The notes under the pieces were generated by a model. That model did no database searches. It had not been told where the DNA came from and was given only the letters and a program-made list of their open reading frames with translations. Below, in pieces: positions 35,442-43,348 of a DNA stretch of 64,000 nucleotides (position 1 is the stretch's first letter; each line of letters opens with the position of its first letter). This DNA is from Nostoc sp. 106C (GTDB lineage Bacteria; Cyanobacteriota; Cyanobacteriia; Cyanobacteriales; Nostocaceae): the NCBI RefSeq assembly GCF_002154725.1, contig NZ_MTAW01000084.1, forward strand, positions 30,133 through 94,132, read 5' to 3'. The position numbers were made by a program, and so were the translations under genes.

Positions 35442-36680
35442 TTGGGCGACACGGAAGGAATGAACGACTATAAAGACTCAATGCAGAACTCCCTGAAGCT
35501 CGGATTCTTCATCCAGCCCGTCCACCCGCCGTCCCGTTTCTATGGGGACGTTCTCCGCGAGGATCGCGAAGCGGTCGTGCTCGCCGATCGGCTCGGCTAC
35601 CGCGAAGCCTTCATCGGCGAGCATCTCGTCGACTCGGCCGAGACGATCACCTCGAGCCTCGCTTTCATTGCGAATCTCGCCGATGCGTGCCCGTCGATCG
35701 CCTTCGGTACCGGCGTGCTTCCGCTCGCCAACTACCACCCGGCGATGGTGGCGGCGCAGGTCGCGATGGTGGACCACCTGGTGCAGGGTCGATTGATCCT
35801 GGGAGTTGGGCCGGGCGTTCGCGGCGACGCGGAGGCCATCGGAGACCTGGGATCGGACCGCAACCGCAAGACCCAGGAGGCGCTTGAGCACATGTGCCGG
35901 ATCTGGAGCGAAGAGCCGCCGTACCGGATCGAAGGCAAGTTCTACCGTACCACCACGGAGCGATCGCTCGATCGGAACATCGGAGTGGGTGTCGCTGTCC
36001 GACCGCTGCAAGAGCCCCATCCGCCCATCGCCATCACCTCGATCCGACCGGACGCTCAGGGACCGCACGCCGCGGGAGCGCGCGGCTGGTCCGGAATCTC
36101 AGCGACCTACGTGGGTGCGTACGCCGTCCGGGCCCACATTAAGAACTACTTGGAAGGCCGGCGTTCGGCGGGTCTCTGTGCCGATGCTTCCGGGTGGCGC
36201 GTGGCGCGCAGCGTTTTCGTGGCCGATGACGAGGCCACGGCACATCGCTACGTGCATCGCGAGGACGGCGCGTACGACTTCTACTTCCACGTCATGAGAA
36301 CCAAGCTCGCGAAGGCCGGCGCGCTGGACGTCATGCGCGACTTTCCCGACCAGCCGGATTCCGAGCTCTCTACGAAGCGGTGCATCGAGCGTCTCGTAAT
36401 CGCGGGAACCCCCCAGAGCGTCGCGGACCAGATTCTTGCATTCCGCAACGAGGTCGGCGCGTTCGGCACACTGCTCTACACGGGCCACGACTGGACCGAT
36501 CCAGTGCTCGCCCGGCGCTCTATGGAGCTCATGGCGAACGAAGTCTGGCCCCGGATTGAGCGGGCCGCGCATGGGACGACACCAAAAGGTCAAACTGACG
36601 GTAAGGCATTTTCAGTCTGATGGATAGCCCAACCATTGCGTGCAGCCGACGCCCGTCAGCAGGTGCGGCTGACGCAGGCG
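35442..36680 (+). mobile_element. Putative integron gene cassette (1239 bp)
   Basis: The left core site GTTGGGC (35441-35447) fits GTTRRRY, with crossover after G35441. The right end is an attC whose R'' box GCCCAAC (36627-36633) is the exact complement of GTTGGGC, as expected for one circular cassette. One ORF begins 18 bases inside the left boundary and ends 6 bases before the R'' box. GC content changes sharply at both boundaries. The right junction is G36680/TTCTAT, so the cassette seems inserted at a bare GTT site rather than next to another attC. No integrase gene is in the window. Confidence 0.8.
35460..36620 (+). CDS. Luciferase-like (LLM) flavin-dependent oxidoreductase, cassette-borne, high GC
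   Basis: 386 residues from the ATG at 35460; a TTG at 35442 and an ATG at 35481 are alternatives. The luciferase-like barrel has KLGFFIQPVHPPSRFYGDVL, EAFIGEHLVDSAETI, FGTGVLPLANYHPAMVAAQV and GRLILGVGPGVRGDAEAIG. The family uses FMNH2 or F420 to oxidise small molecules. Third positions are strongly G/C, unlike every neighbour, which indicates transfer from a high-GC bacterium. It fills a putative integron cassette. It is from the same superfamily as SsuD, 3 kb away, but not closely similar. Confidence 0.88.
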   Translation: MNDYKDSMQNSLKLGFFIQPVHPPSRFYGDVLREDREAVVLADRLGYREAFIGEHLVDSAETITSSLAFIANLADACPSIAFGTGVLPLANYHPAMVAAQVAMVDHLVQGRLILGVGPGVRGDAEAIGDLGSDRNRKTQEALEHMCRIWSEEPPYRIEGKFYRTTTERSLDRNIGVGVAVRPLQEPHPPIAITSIRPDAQGPHAAGARGWSGISATYVGAYAVRAHIKNYLEGRRSAGLCADASGWRVARSVFVADDEATAHRYVHREDGAYDFYFHVMRTKLAKAGALDVMRDFPDQPDSELSTKRCIERLVIAGTPQSVADQILAFRNEVGAFGTLLYTGHDWTDPVLARRSMELMANEVWPRIERAAHGTTPKGQTDGKAFSV

Positions 36681-36686
36681 TTCTAT
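36627..36686 (+). other. attC recombination site (59-base-element type)
   Basis: R'' is GCCCAAC (36627-36633). The inner arms are GCGTGCAGCCG (36638-36648) and CGGCTGACGC (36666-36675). They pair fully except for one extra G (36642), matching the extrahelical base of folded attC sites. Unpaired CATT/AGGC spacers separate inner and outer arms. R' is GTT at 36680-36682; the next bases, CTAT, are chromosomal rather than RRRY. The total of 60 bases is the classical length. Confidence 0.8.
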
Positions 36687-36775
36687 TAAATATTTTTTTA
36701 TATCCTTAGTTTCTCCGGAGTGAGAATACTAGTATTATTAAAGACATTCACGCGGCTACTTCAATCGGCAACCTT

Positions 36776-37120
36776 TCATTCATATCCAAGCGAAAAGTAC
36801 CGTAGGGAGTCGAAATCAGCAGGTAAATCTTCTTCAGGGTTTCTATAACGATTAGCTCCCACAACCCAAATTTCCTTGCATCTGAGCTTGTCTCTTAATG
36901 CTTGAAGCACGCTCAACTCATAATTAATGCGATTAACTTTAATTTCGCCATCGGTATTCTTCTCTAAAATAAATTCTTGCCACCCACTACGTAACACTCT
37001 TTCAATAGGTATATCTTACCCAACATCATAATAACGCTGTTTGCTATCAGCATATTTTTTAAGTAATTCTAAACCTTGAATAACTGGATGATGAACTTCG
37101 TTATTGGAGCGAAATTCAAG
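36776..37120 (-). pseudogene. Tn3-family transposase remnant with in-frame stop
   Basis: Read on the minus strand: EFRSNNEVHHPVIQGLELLK, KYADSKQRYYDVG, stop, DIPIERVLRSGWQEFILEK, INYELSVLQALRDKLRCKEI and WVVGANRYRNPEEDLPADFD. This is the well-conserved central-to-C-terminal part of Tn3 TnpA. A TAA replaces the Glu codon of the expected GEDIPI (near 37020), and both ends are missing. No terminal repeats or resolvase were found. Confidence 0.75.
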
Positions 37121-37169
37121 CTTATTTAAAATTAATTAAAAATCAAAGACTAAAGTTCTAACTACGAAC

Positions 37170-37901
37170 TTACTCTGGCTTACGTGCAATAAAAGCAGCA
37201 TGAGCTTTTGGCAAAGAATATTCACCGTAACTACGCATCATCTGAACTTCAAAACCAACTTGATGGAGTTCATTGGCAATATCCGTTGCTTTGTATAACT
37301 GCTGATAATGTACTTCGTCATCCCTTCTGTAGTATTCCCCCACTTTGCGGAAGCTGATAATCCGACGGGTCAAAATGTTTGCCTCCTGATTTTCCGCTTT
37401 TTCAACAAGTACTACCCAATCTTTCCCTTCAGTAAATCCCTTAGTTATTTTTTCTGTAACCTGTCTTGGTTCTGCAATGTCGAAAATCAAGACACCCCCA
37501 GGAACTAAAGCGTTATATATACGTTGAAAAAGATTAATTAGCGTTTGGCGATCGCTCTTTGGATCGAACAGATAGTTAAGACATTCACTAATCGATGTAA
37601 CGGCATTGCATAAGGGAATATTAACCTCAAACAGTGAACCGATGCGAAACTCAGCATTTGGCGATCGCTCGCGTGCGATCGCAATCATCGACTCAGAAAT
37701 ATCAATTCCCAGAACACGATAACCAGCTTTTGTAAACTCTTGCGCCGATAAGCCGCTACCACAACCCAAGTCTACTATCAGCCCTTCTCGGATATGGTGT
37801 CTAGCCAGAATTTCTAATATACCGGGAGCAGACTTGAGAGCATAGTCACTGTAACCGATATCATGAATAAATGCGAGGTCTTCTTTGTAATATTCTGGCA
37901 T
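37170..37901 (-). CDS. Class I SAM-dependent methyltransferase
   Basis: 243 residues. Motif I is LIVDLGCGSGLSAQEF (about 41-56), the acidic residue is in VLGIDISESMIAIA, and motif IV follows in VTSISECLNYLFDP. The C-half has an antiparallel sheet ending in KAHAAFIARKPE. It has no clear partner: it faces the Tn3 remnant and is divergent from the FAD monooxygenase. The substrate is unknown. Confidence 0.85.
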   Translation of the reverse strand: MPEYYKEDLAFIHDIGYSDYALKSAPGILEILARHHIREGLIVDLGCGSGLSAQEFTKAGYRVLGIDISESMIAIARERSPNAEFRIGSLFEVNIPLCNAVTSISECLNYLFDPKSDRQTLINLFQRIYNALVPGGVLIFDIAEPRQVTEKITKGFTEGKDWVVLVEKAENQEANILTRRIISFRKVGEYYRRDDEVHYQQLYKATDIANELHQVGFEVQMMRSYGEYSLPKAHAAFIARKPE

Positions 37902-38330
37902 AATTTTTATTTGGCACTTTATTTATACCTGCATGTAATTAAGCTAATACTAAAATTTTATACTGTCTAGTTGTTAAACTATATCTATTGAAAAGTCTAC
38001 TTTTTTATAGCATCAAATTTTCACTCTTTTGTTTTAAAGAATTGGCACCATATTTTTTATACTTGTACTAATTAAAATTATTTCTTGTATCTAACTGAAT
38101 TTTTTAGATATTTTGTTAACCTAATTAATTACTTCTTTATTGAGCAATTAAGACAATATTATACACAATAGTATGACTTGTCCTAATTAATGTGAGTAAC
38201 ATTCCTCTTCAGTAGAAAAATTATTGCTAAAATTTAAAAAAGTTTATATGGGTATTCATATTTAAGATTTAATCTATCTTGATGCGGTTGTTTTTCACTA
38301 ATCGAAAAGAAGTTGGATGTAAAAAGCAAT
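37902..38330. other. Very AT-rich divergent intergenic region
   Basis: About 430 bases with no reading frame worth calling and many T/A runs. It holds promoters for the methyltransferase (-) and the monooxygenase (+). Confidence 0.4.
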
Positions 38331-39527
38331 ATGAATATACAAGAACACTCTCTTAGCCAGAATTCATCTAAACAGACAGTAGAAAAAATTGCTGTCATCG
38401 GTGCTGGCCCTGGTGGTTTGGCTACTGCTATTGCGCTACGAAACAAAGGATTTGATGTTCAGGTATACGAAAAAGCACAAGAGTTTCGCCCAGCTGGTAC
38501 TGGTCTAGGACTAACTCCCAACGGATTGAACTGTCTAGAAGCAATTTCGCCGGGAATAGTCGAGAGACTTAAAAGTTCCGGCATTGAACTTCGTCAGACA
38601 GCTTTAAAAAATGTTAGTGGAGAAACAATCCGGGCTAACACAGCCAAGTATTTAGAGAAATACGGACAGACATTTATCATTGTCTGGTGGTGGAATTTAC
38701 AGCAAGTTCTGGCATCCAGATTGCCATCAGACATTATCCACCTGAATCATCGCTGCATCGGCTTTAAACAAAATGACAGCAATGTGGAAATCTATTTTGA
38801 TGGTGGAAATACAGTAAATGCAGATTTACTAATTGGTGCTGATGGTGTCAACTCCGTTATTAGAGAAACTTTAACTGGTGAAGGTAAGCTTAATTATTTG
38901 CGTAGTATGTGTTGGCGTTCAGTCATCAAATATAACCACGAACTGTTTAATTCCTACGATCTAGTTTTTATTAAAGGTAATAAACAGTTCATGTACCTGC
39001 TCAATGTGGGTAATGGCTTTACCAGTTGGATTAGTCGTAAATTTTTACCAGATTGCTCTCTTTGTGAGAATGCCGAACAAGTCAAATCTCGTATTCTTCA
39101 TGAATTAAAAGACTGGGACAAATCCTTTCGGGCGGTTGTAGAAGCAACACCAGCCGAGGAAATCAAGGAACATCCTATCTGCGATCGCCCACCATTAGCT
39201 TATTGGAGTCGAGGTAGAGTCACACTTCTAGGCGATGCTGCCCATCCAATGGCACCTGCTATGGCACAGGGAGCAAATTCTGCTTTTGAAGATGCATACG
39301 AACTGCAAGCGTGTTTGTCACAAGAATCTAATCTGGAAGCAGCACTAATTAGGTATGAACAGCGACGCATTGAGCGCACACAAGTTATTCAAAAACGTAG
39401 CGCCTTGGGTGAGATGCGCTACTACGAAACCGAAACTGAGACATTTGATAGACAAATGCAAGAGCGATCGCAAATAGCTAATAATGATGATTTTCAAACT
39501 TGGCTCTATAGCTACAAGCCATACTGA
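38331..39527 (+). CDS. FAD-dependent aromatic-ring monooxygenase-like protein
   Basis: 398 residues from the ATG at 38331; a TTG at 38313 is in frame. The FAD Rossmann motif is AVIGAGPGGLATAIALRN. The family DG motif follows in LIGADGVNSVIRETL, then the GD motif in LLGDAAHPMAPAMAQGANSAFEDA. This is the class A flavin monooxygenase layout (salicylate hydroxylase, zeaxanthin epoxidase, UbiH). The substrate is not readable. The exporter genes that follow suggest a detoxification role, which is inference. Confidence 0.87.
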   Translation: MNIQEHSLSQNSSKQTVEKIAVIGAGPGGLATAIALRNKGFDVQVYEKAQEFRPAGTGLGLTPNGLNCLEAISPGIVERLKSSGIELRQTALKNVSGETIRANTAKYLEKYGQTFIIVWWWNLQQVLASRLPSDIIHLNHRCIGFKQNDSNVEIYFDGGNTVNADLLIGADGVNSVIRETLTGEGKLNYLRSMCWRSVIKYNHELFNSYDLVFIKGNKQFMYLLNVGNGFTSWISRKFLPDCSLCENAEQVKSRILHELKDWDKSFRAVVEATPAEEIKEHPICDRPPLAYWSRGRVTLLGDAAHPMAPAMAQGANSAFEDAYELQACLSQESNLEAALIRYEQRRIERTQVIQKRSALGEMRYYETETETFDRQMQERSQIANNDDFQTWLYSYKPY

Positions 39528-39696
39528 ATCGAAAATTAGCGTTGTGACTAGCTTTTCTTTAAACAGTTACGCAAGATGTCCTTGCTCTAGGCATTAGCTG
39601 GGGTTGATAGCTTTTAGGCTCTTGACTTACACCAAATATATGAGAAGCTAATAATTAGGTAACCTAATTATCTTTTAAAGGAAGTGCATCTTACTC

Positions 39697-40551
39697 GTGA
39701 CAAAACTTACGGGAAGAGCCGATCGGTTAGAAACGCCTACCAACTTTCCGAAATCGGTCATATTGGAAACACAGGAACTCACGCACCGTTTTGACAAGTT
39801 CACAGCCGTTGATGGGCTGAATATCTCTGTCGCACCTGGTGAAGTGTTTGGCTTGCTCGGTCCTAATGGAGCAGGGAAAAGTACAGTAATTAAGATGTTG
39901 ACAACGCTGCTACCACCAAGTAGTGGCAGGGCAACCATAGCTGGTTATGATGTAACTCATCAATCTCAGGCTGTGAGAAGAGCGATCGGCTATGTACCGC
40001 AGGCTCTTTCTGCTGATGGGAGTCTCACCGGCTATGAAAATCTCTTAATTTTTGCCAAGCTATATGACATTCCATCTAAACGACGCCAACAGCGTATTCG
40101 TGATGTCTTGGAATTCATGGGTTTGGAGGAAGCAGCCCATCGCTTAGTAAGAAATTATTCTGGGGGGATGATTCGCAAGCTGGAAATTGCCCAATCCATC
40201 TTGCATCGACCCCAAATTATGTTTTTAGATGAGCCAACAGTCGGACTCGATCCAGTTGCGCGCAGCCAAGTCTGGAATTTGGTACAGGAACTCCGTGCAG
40301 ATTACGGCACAACTATATTTTTAACAACTCACTTTTTAGAAGAAGCCGACAGTTTGTGTAATCGAGTAGCAATTATGAACCGGGGTAAGGTGATTGCAAC
40401 TGGCACACCCACCGATTTAAAAGCTGGCTTAGATAAACCAAACGCAACTTTGGATGATGTGTTTATTCAGTATACAGGGGCCGAATTAGCATCAGGAGTT
40501 AGTTATCATGACACGGCAAGAACCAGACGTAATGCTCAACGGTTGGGTTGA
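39697..40551 (+). CDS. DrrA-type ABC exporter ATP-binding protein
   Basis: 284 residues from a GTG start. Walker A is GPNGAGKST, then signature YSGGMIRKLEIAQS, Walker B IMFLDEP and HFLEEADSLCNRVAIM. TVGLDPVARSQVWN is typical of the DrrA/NodI multidrug and polysaccharide subgroup. It would power export through the permease, whose gene overlaps its end by 44 bases, so the two are translationally coupled. Confidence 0.9.
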   Translation: MTKLTGRADRLETPTNFPKSVILETQELTHRFDKFTAVDGLNISVAPGEVFGLLGPNGAGKSTVIKMLTTLLPPSSGRATIAGYDVTHQSQAVRRAIGYVPQALSADGSLTGYENLLIFAKLYDIPSKRRQQRIRDVLEFMGLEEAAHRLVRNYSGGMIRKLEIAQSILHRPQIMFLDEPTVGLDPVARSQVWNLVQELRADYGTTIFLTTHFLEEADSLCNRVAIMNRGKVIATGTPTDLKAGLDKPNATLDDVFIQYTGAELASGVSYHDTARTRRNAQRLG

Positions 40552-41362
40552 ACCAAAGCCTGCGCGTAAAGGCAATGTTATCTCTGCGATCGCAGAATTA
40601 TTTAACAAAACTTTTGTAATCGCTGAACTAGAAGTACGTAAACTCCGCCACGATCCCTATGATTTATTAATTCGGGGCGTACAGCCTGCGTTGTGGCTAC
40701 TAGTCTTTGGACAAGTTTTTACCCGTACTCGCGCTATCCCTACAGGTAACTTATCTTATTTAGAATTTATGGCTCCTGGTATTCTCGCTCAAAGCGTATT
40801 ATTTGTAGCGATTTTTACAGGTGGGATGACGCTGATTTGGGAGCGAGATTTAGGAATTGTGCATAAATTTCTCGCAAGTCCTATACCTCGTGCGGCGATG
40901 GTATTGGGTAAAGCTGTCGCTTGTGGAATTAGGAGTTTATCACAAATAGTGATTATCTATGGATTAGCACTGCTGTTGGGTGTCAAACTTAACCTTAATC
41001 CCTTAGCTCTACTGCAAGTAGTAGTAATTGTACTTTTAGGCGCAGCTTGTTTTTGTATTTTTTCATTAATCATTGGCTGTTTGGTCAGAAGCCGAGAAAG
41101 GTTTACAGGTATAGGGCAATTAATCACAATGCCGTTGTTTTTTGCTAGTAATGCCATCTATCCCTTATCGCTGATGCCAGGGTGGTTGCATATTATTTCT
41201 AGTATCAATCCCTTAACTTATGAAGTTGATGCTTTACGCGCCACAATGATCGCTAATGGCTCCAGTGTTTATGGGTTTGGTCTGGACTGTACAATTCTCT
41301 TGTTAACATTAATAGGCTTGACTGTTATCTGTGGACGACTTTATCCACGGGTGGCGATGTAA
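40508..41362 (+). CDS. ABC-2 type (DrrB-like) exporter permease
   Basis: 284 residues, about six membrane helices. YLEFMAPGILAQSVLFVAIF and LASPIPRAAMVLGKA are DrrB/ABC2_membrane signatures, and FFASNAIYPLSLMPGWLHII is the conserved late helix. It overlaps the ATPase gene by 44 bases and ends 13 bases before the marR gene. Likely exports a hydrophobic drug-like molecule. Confidence 0.9.
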   Translation: MTRQEPDVMLNGWVEPKPARKGNVISAIAELFNKTFVIAELEVRKLRHDPYDLLIRGVQPALWLLVFGQVFTRTRAIPTGNLSYLEFMAPGILAQSVLFVAIFTGGMTLIWERDLGIVHKFLASPIPRAAMVLGKAVACGIRSLSQIVIIYGLALLLGVKLNLNPLALLQVVVIVLLGAACFCIFSLIIGCLVRSRERFTGIGQLITMPLFFASNAIYPLSLMPGWLHIISSINPLTYEVDALRATMIANGSSVYGFGLDCTILLLTLIGLTVICGRLYPRVAM

Positions 41363-41375
41363 TTAGGAGAAAAAG

Positions 41376-41840
41376 ATGCCCAAGCTCGGAAAACCCTCTG
41401 AAGAATGTGCCTCTAGAGTAATGGAAACAGTTCCTTTACTGATGCGGTTTATCCGAGCCGATATGCGCAGTCACAATGCTGAATCTCTATCCATACCTCA
41501 GTTGCGATCGCTCGCATTTCTGAACCGCAATCCTGGTGCATCGTTGTCTGAGGTAGCAGAGCATTTAGGTGTCACCTGTGCAACAGCATCAACAACCATA
41601 GAACGCTTAGTACAACGCAATCTGGTGCAACGTACAGATCATCCTCAAGAACGGCGGCGAATAGTTCTGAATTTAACAGAAGAAGGAAAACTGTTATTAC
41701 AGCAATCCCAAGCAATAACTCGCACTCATATTGCCGACATTCTAGAGAGTCTGACACCAGAACAAGTATCACATATTGAAGAAGGCTTGGCTCTACTCAA
41801 AAATGTCTTCGAGCAAACAGAAATTAAAAAAGCTCCTTAA
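41376..41840 (+). CDS. MarR-family transcriptional regulator
   Basis: 154 residues. The winged helix runs from SIPQLRSLAFLNRNPGASLS through EVAEHLGVTCATASTTIERL to the wing QRTDHPQERRRIVLNLTEEG. AGGAG lies about 8 bases before the ATG. It is embedded between the DrrAB-like exporter and the MFS exporter, and its own 3' end overlaps the MFS gene. It is thus a likely local repressor answering to a small ligand. Confidence 0.92.
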   Translation: MPKLGKPSEECASRVMETVPLLMRFIRADMRSHNAESLSIPQLRSLAFLNRNPGASLSEVAEHLGVTCATASTTIERLVQRNLVQRTDHPQERRRIVLNLTEEGKLLLQQSQAITRTHIADILESLTPEQVSHIEEGLALLKNVFEQTEIKKAP

Positions 41841-43074
41841 TGCTGAGGCGACACAACACGACCCCTTTGCAGCCTTAAGGTTTCGAGATTATCGACTATT
41901 TACGATTGGGCGTGTACTCCTGTTTACAGGCTCACAAATGCAGACAGTGGCGATTGGTTGGGAACTCTATGAGCGTACCAACTCAGCACTGGTATTAGGT
42001 GGGGTAGGGCTAGCGCAAGTGCTACCGATGATTGCCCTGACATTGATAACTGGACACGTCGCTGACAGACGCGATCGCAAACTTATCACTTTACTATCTA
42101 TTTTGCTACTGGCTCTTTGCTCATTGGCTTTAGCAGTAGTTTCTTATACTCAAGGTGCGATTATTCTTTTTTATACCTGTTTGTTGGTAACAGGTGTAGC
42201 TAGGGCATTTTTAAAGCCCGCCAGCGATGCACTGATGTGGCAGTTGATACCTACAACTGTGTTTACAAATGCAGCTACCTGGAATAGTACCAGCTTTCAG
42301 TTAGCGACAGTCATTGGCCCAGCCTTGGGAGGATTTGCGATCGCAGCTTTAGGAAATGCCACAGGTGTGTATGTGTTAGCAGCGATCGCAGCGTTCTTAT
42401 GTTTTGCCTTAACATTGCCAATTAAACAGCAAAACACTGCTCTTTCCAAAGAACCAATATCACTCAAAACTTTAGCTGGGGGTGCGGAGTTTGTCTGGCA
42501 AAATCAGATAATTTTAGCGGCAATCACCCTAGATATGTTTGCAGTGCTGTTAGGGGGTGCAGTTGCTTTATTACCCGTCTTTGCCAAGGATATTTTGCAC
42601 GTTGGTCCTGTAGAGTTGGGGTATCTGCAAGCCGCCCCATCTATTGGCGCACTGATTATGGCGGTAACTTTAGCACATCTGCCACCCTTACGCAAAGCCG
42701 GGCCAGCCTTACTGTGGTCTGTGGTAGGTTTTGGTGTAGTAACGATTATCTTTGGCTTATCGCGTTGGTTTTGGCTATCACTGTTGATGCTGGCATTGAG
42801 TGGCGCATTAGATAGTATCAGCGTTGTGATTCGCCATACCTTAGTTCAGATTCGCACACCCAACCATTTGCGCGGTCGAGTCGCTGCTATTAACAGTGTG
42901 TTTATCAGTGCTTCCAATGAGTTAGGGGGTTTTGAGTCAGGTTTAGCTGCTGCTTTGTTCGGCCCCATAGTTTCCGTTGTTGGCGGCGGAATTGGCACGA
43001 TTATTGTGGTGATTGCAACAGCGATGATTTGGCCAGAGATGCGGAAGTTAGGGGCGTTGCATGAGTATGAGTAA
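41803..43074 (+). CDS. MFS exporter (EntS/MFS_3-like)
   Basis: 423 residues from the ATG at 41803, overlapping marR by 38 bases; the frame opens at 41776. It has about twelve membrane segments. RFRDYRLFTIGRVLLFTGSQ and GHVADRRDRKLITLLSILLL form the N-half with the loop 2-3 motif, and LRGRVAAINSVFISASNELG the late motif. It resembles enterobactin/multidrug exporters. It is the last gene of a drrA-drrB-marR-MFS operon. Confidence 0.9.
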   Translation: MSSSKQKLKKLLNAEATQHDPFAALRFRDYRLFTIGRVLLFTGSQMQTVAIGWELYERTNSALVLGGVGLAQVLPMIALTLITGHVADRRDRKLITLLSILLLALCSLALAVVSYTQGAIILFYTCLLVTGVARAFLKPASDALMWQLIPTTVFTNAATWNSTSFQLATVIGPALGGFAIAALGNATGVYVLAAIAAFLCFALTLPIKQQNTALSKEPISLKTLAGGAEFVWQNQIILAAITLDMFAVLLGGAVALLPVFAKDILHVGPVELGYLQAAPSIGALIMAVTLAHLPPLRKAGPALLWSVVGFGVVTIIFGLSRWFWLSLLMLALSGALDSISVVIRHTLVQIRTPNHLRGRVAAINSVFISASNELGGFESGLAAALFGPIVSVVGGGIGTIIVVIATAMIWPEMRKLGALHEYE

Positions 43075-43200
43075 AAAGTCACTTGTGTTGAGGAATACTA
43101 ATCTCATGGACTGCGATCACCTCAATAATCATGGTTAAGAGCATGAGTATAAATCATTAAACAGGGATGTCCACAAAAGCGGATTTATCAATAAAAATTT

Positions 43201-43230
43201 GTATAACTACTCTTAGTAGGGTAGTTATAC
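43201..43230. repeat. Perfect hairpin downstream of the MFS gene
   Basis: GTATAACTAC, 10-base loop, GTAGTTATAC. A following AAAATTTTGTATAAT partly repeats the AAAATTTGTATAAC just before it. It could end transcription of the exporter operon. Confidence 0.6.
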
Positions 43231-43245
43231 GTAAAAATTTTGTAT

Positions 43246-43331
43246 AATAACCCAAGTTGTCAGTTATTAACCTCCAGGTACTTGTGACCTCCTTTTTACT
43301 TGTGATCGCATAACTAGCAACTTGGGTTATT
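43246..43331. mobile_element. 86-bp MITE-like element
   Basis: AATAACCCAAGTTG (43246-43259) and CAACTTGGGTTATT (43318-43331) are perfect 14-bp terminal inverted repeats. There is no coding capacity. It lies 17 bases before the start of the receptor-like gene and probably provides its leader. Confidence 0.7.
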
Positions 43332-43348
43332 AGCTTCAACGGACAAGT

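Noticed and set aside
35478..36593. Long minus-strand and alternate-frame open frames (up to 196 codons) within the high-GC gene
   Set aside because: High GC removes stop codons in all frames. The plus-strand frame at 35460 alone has luciferase-family motifs.
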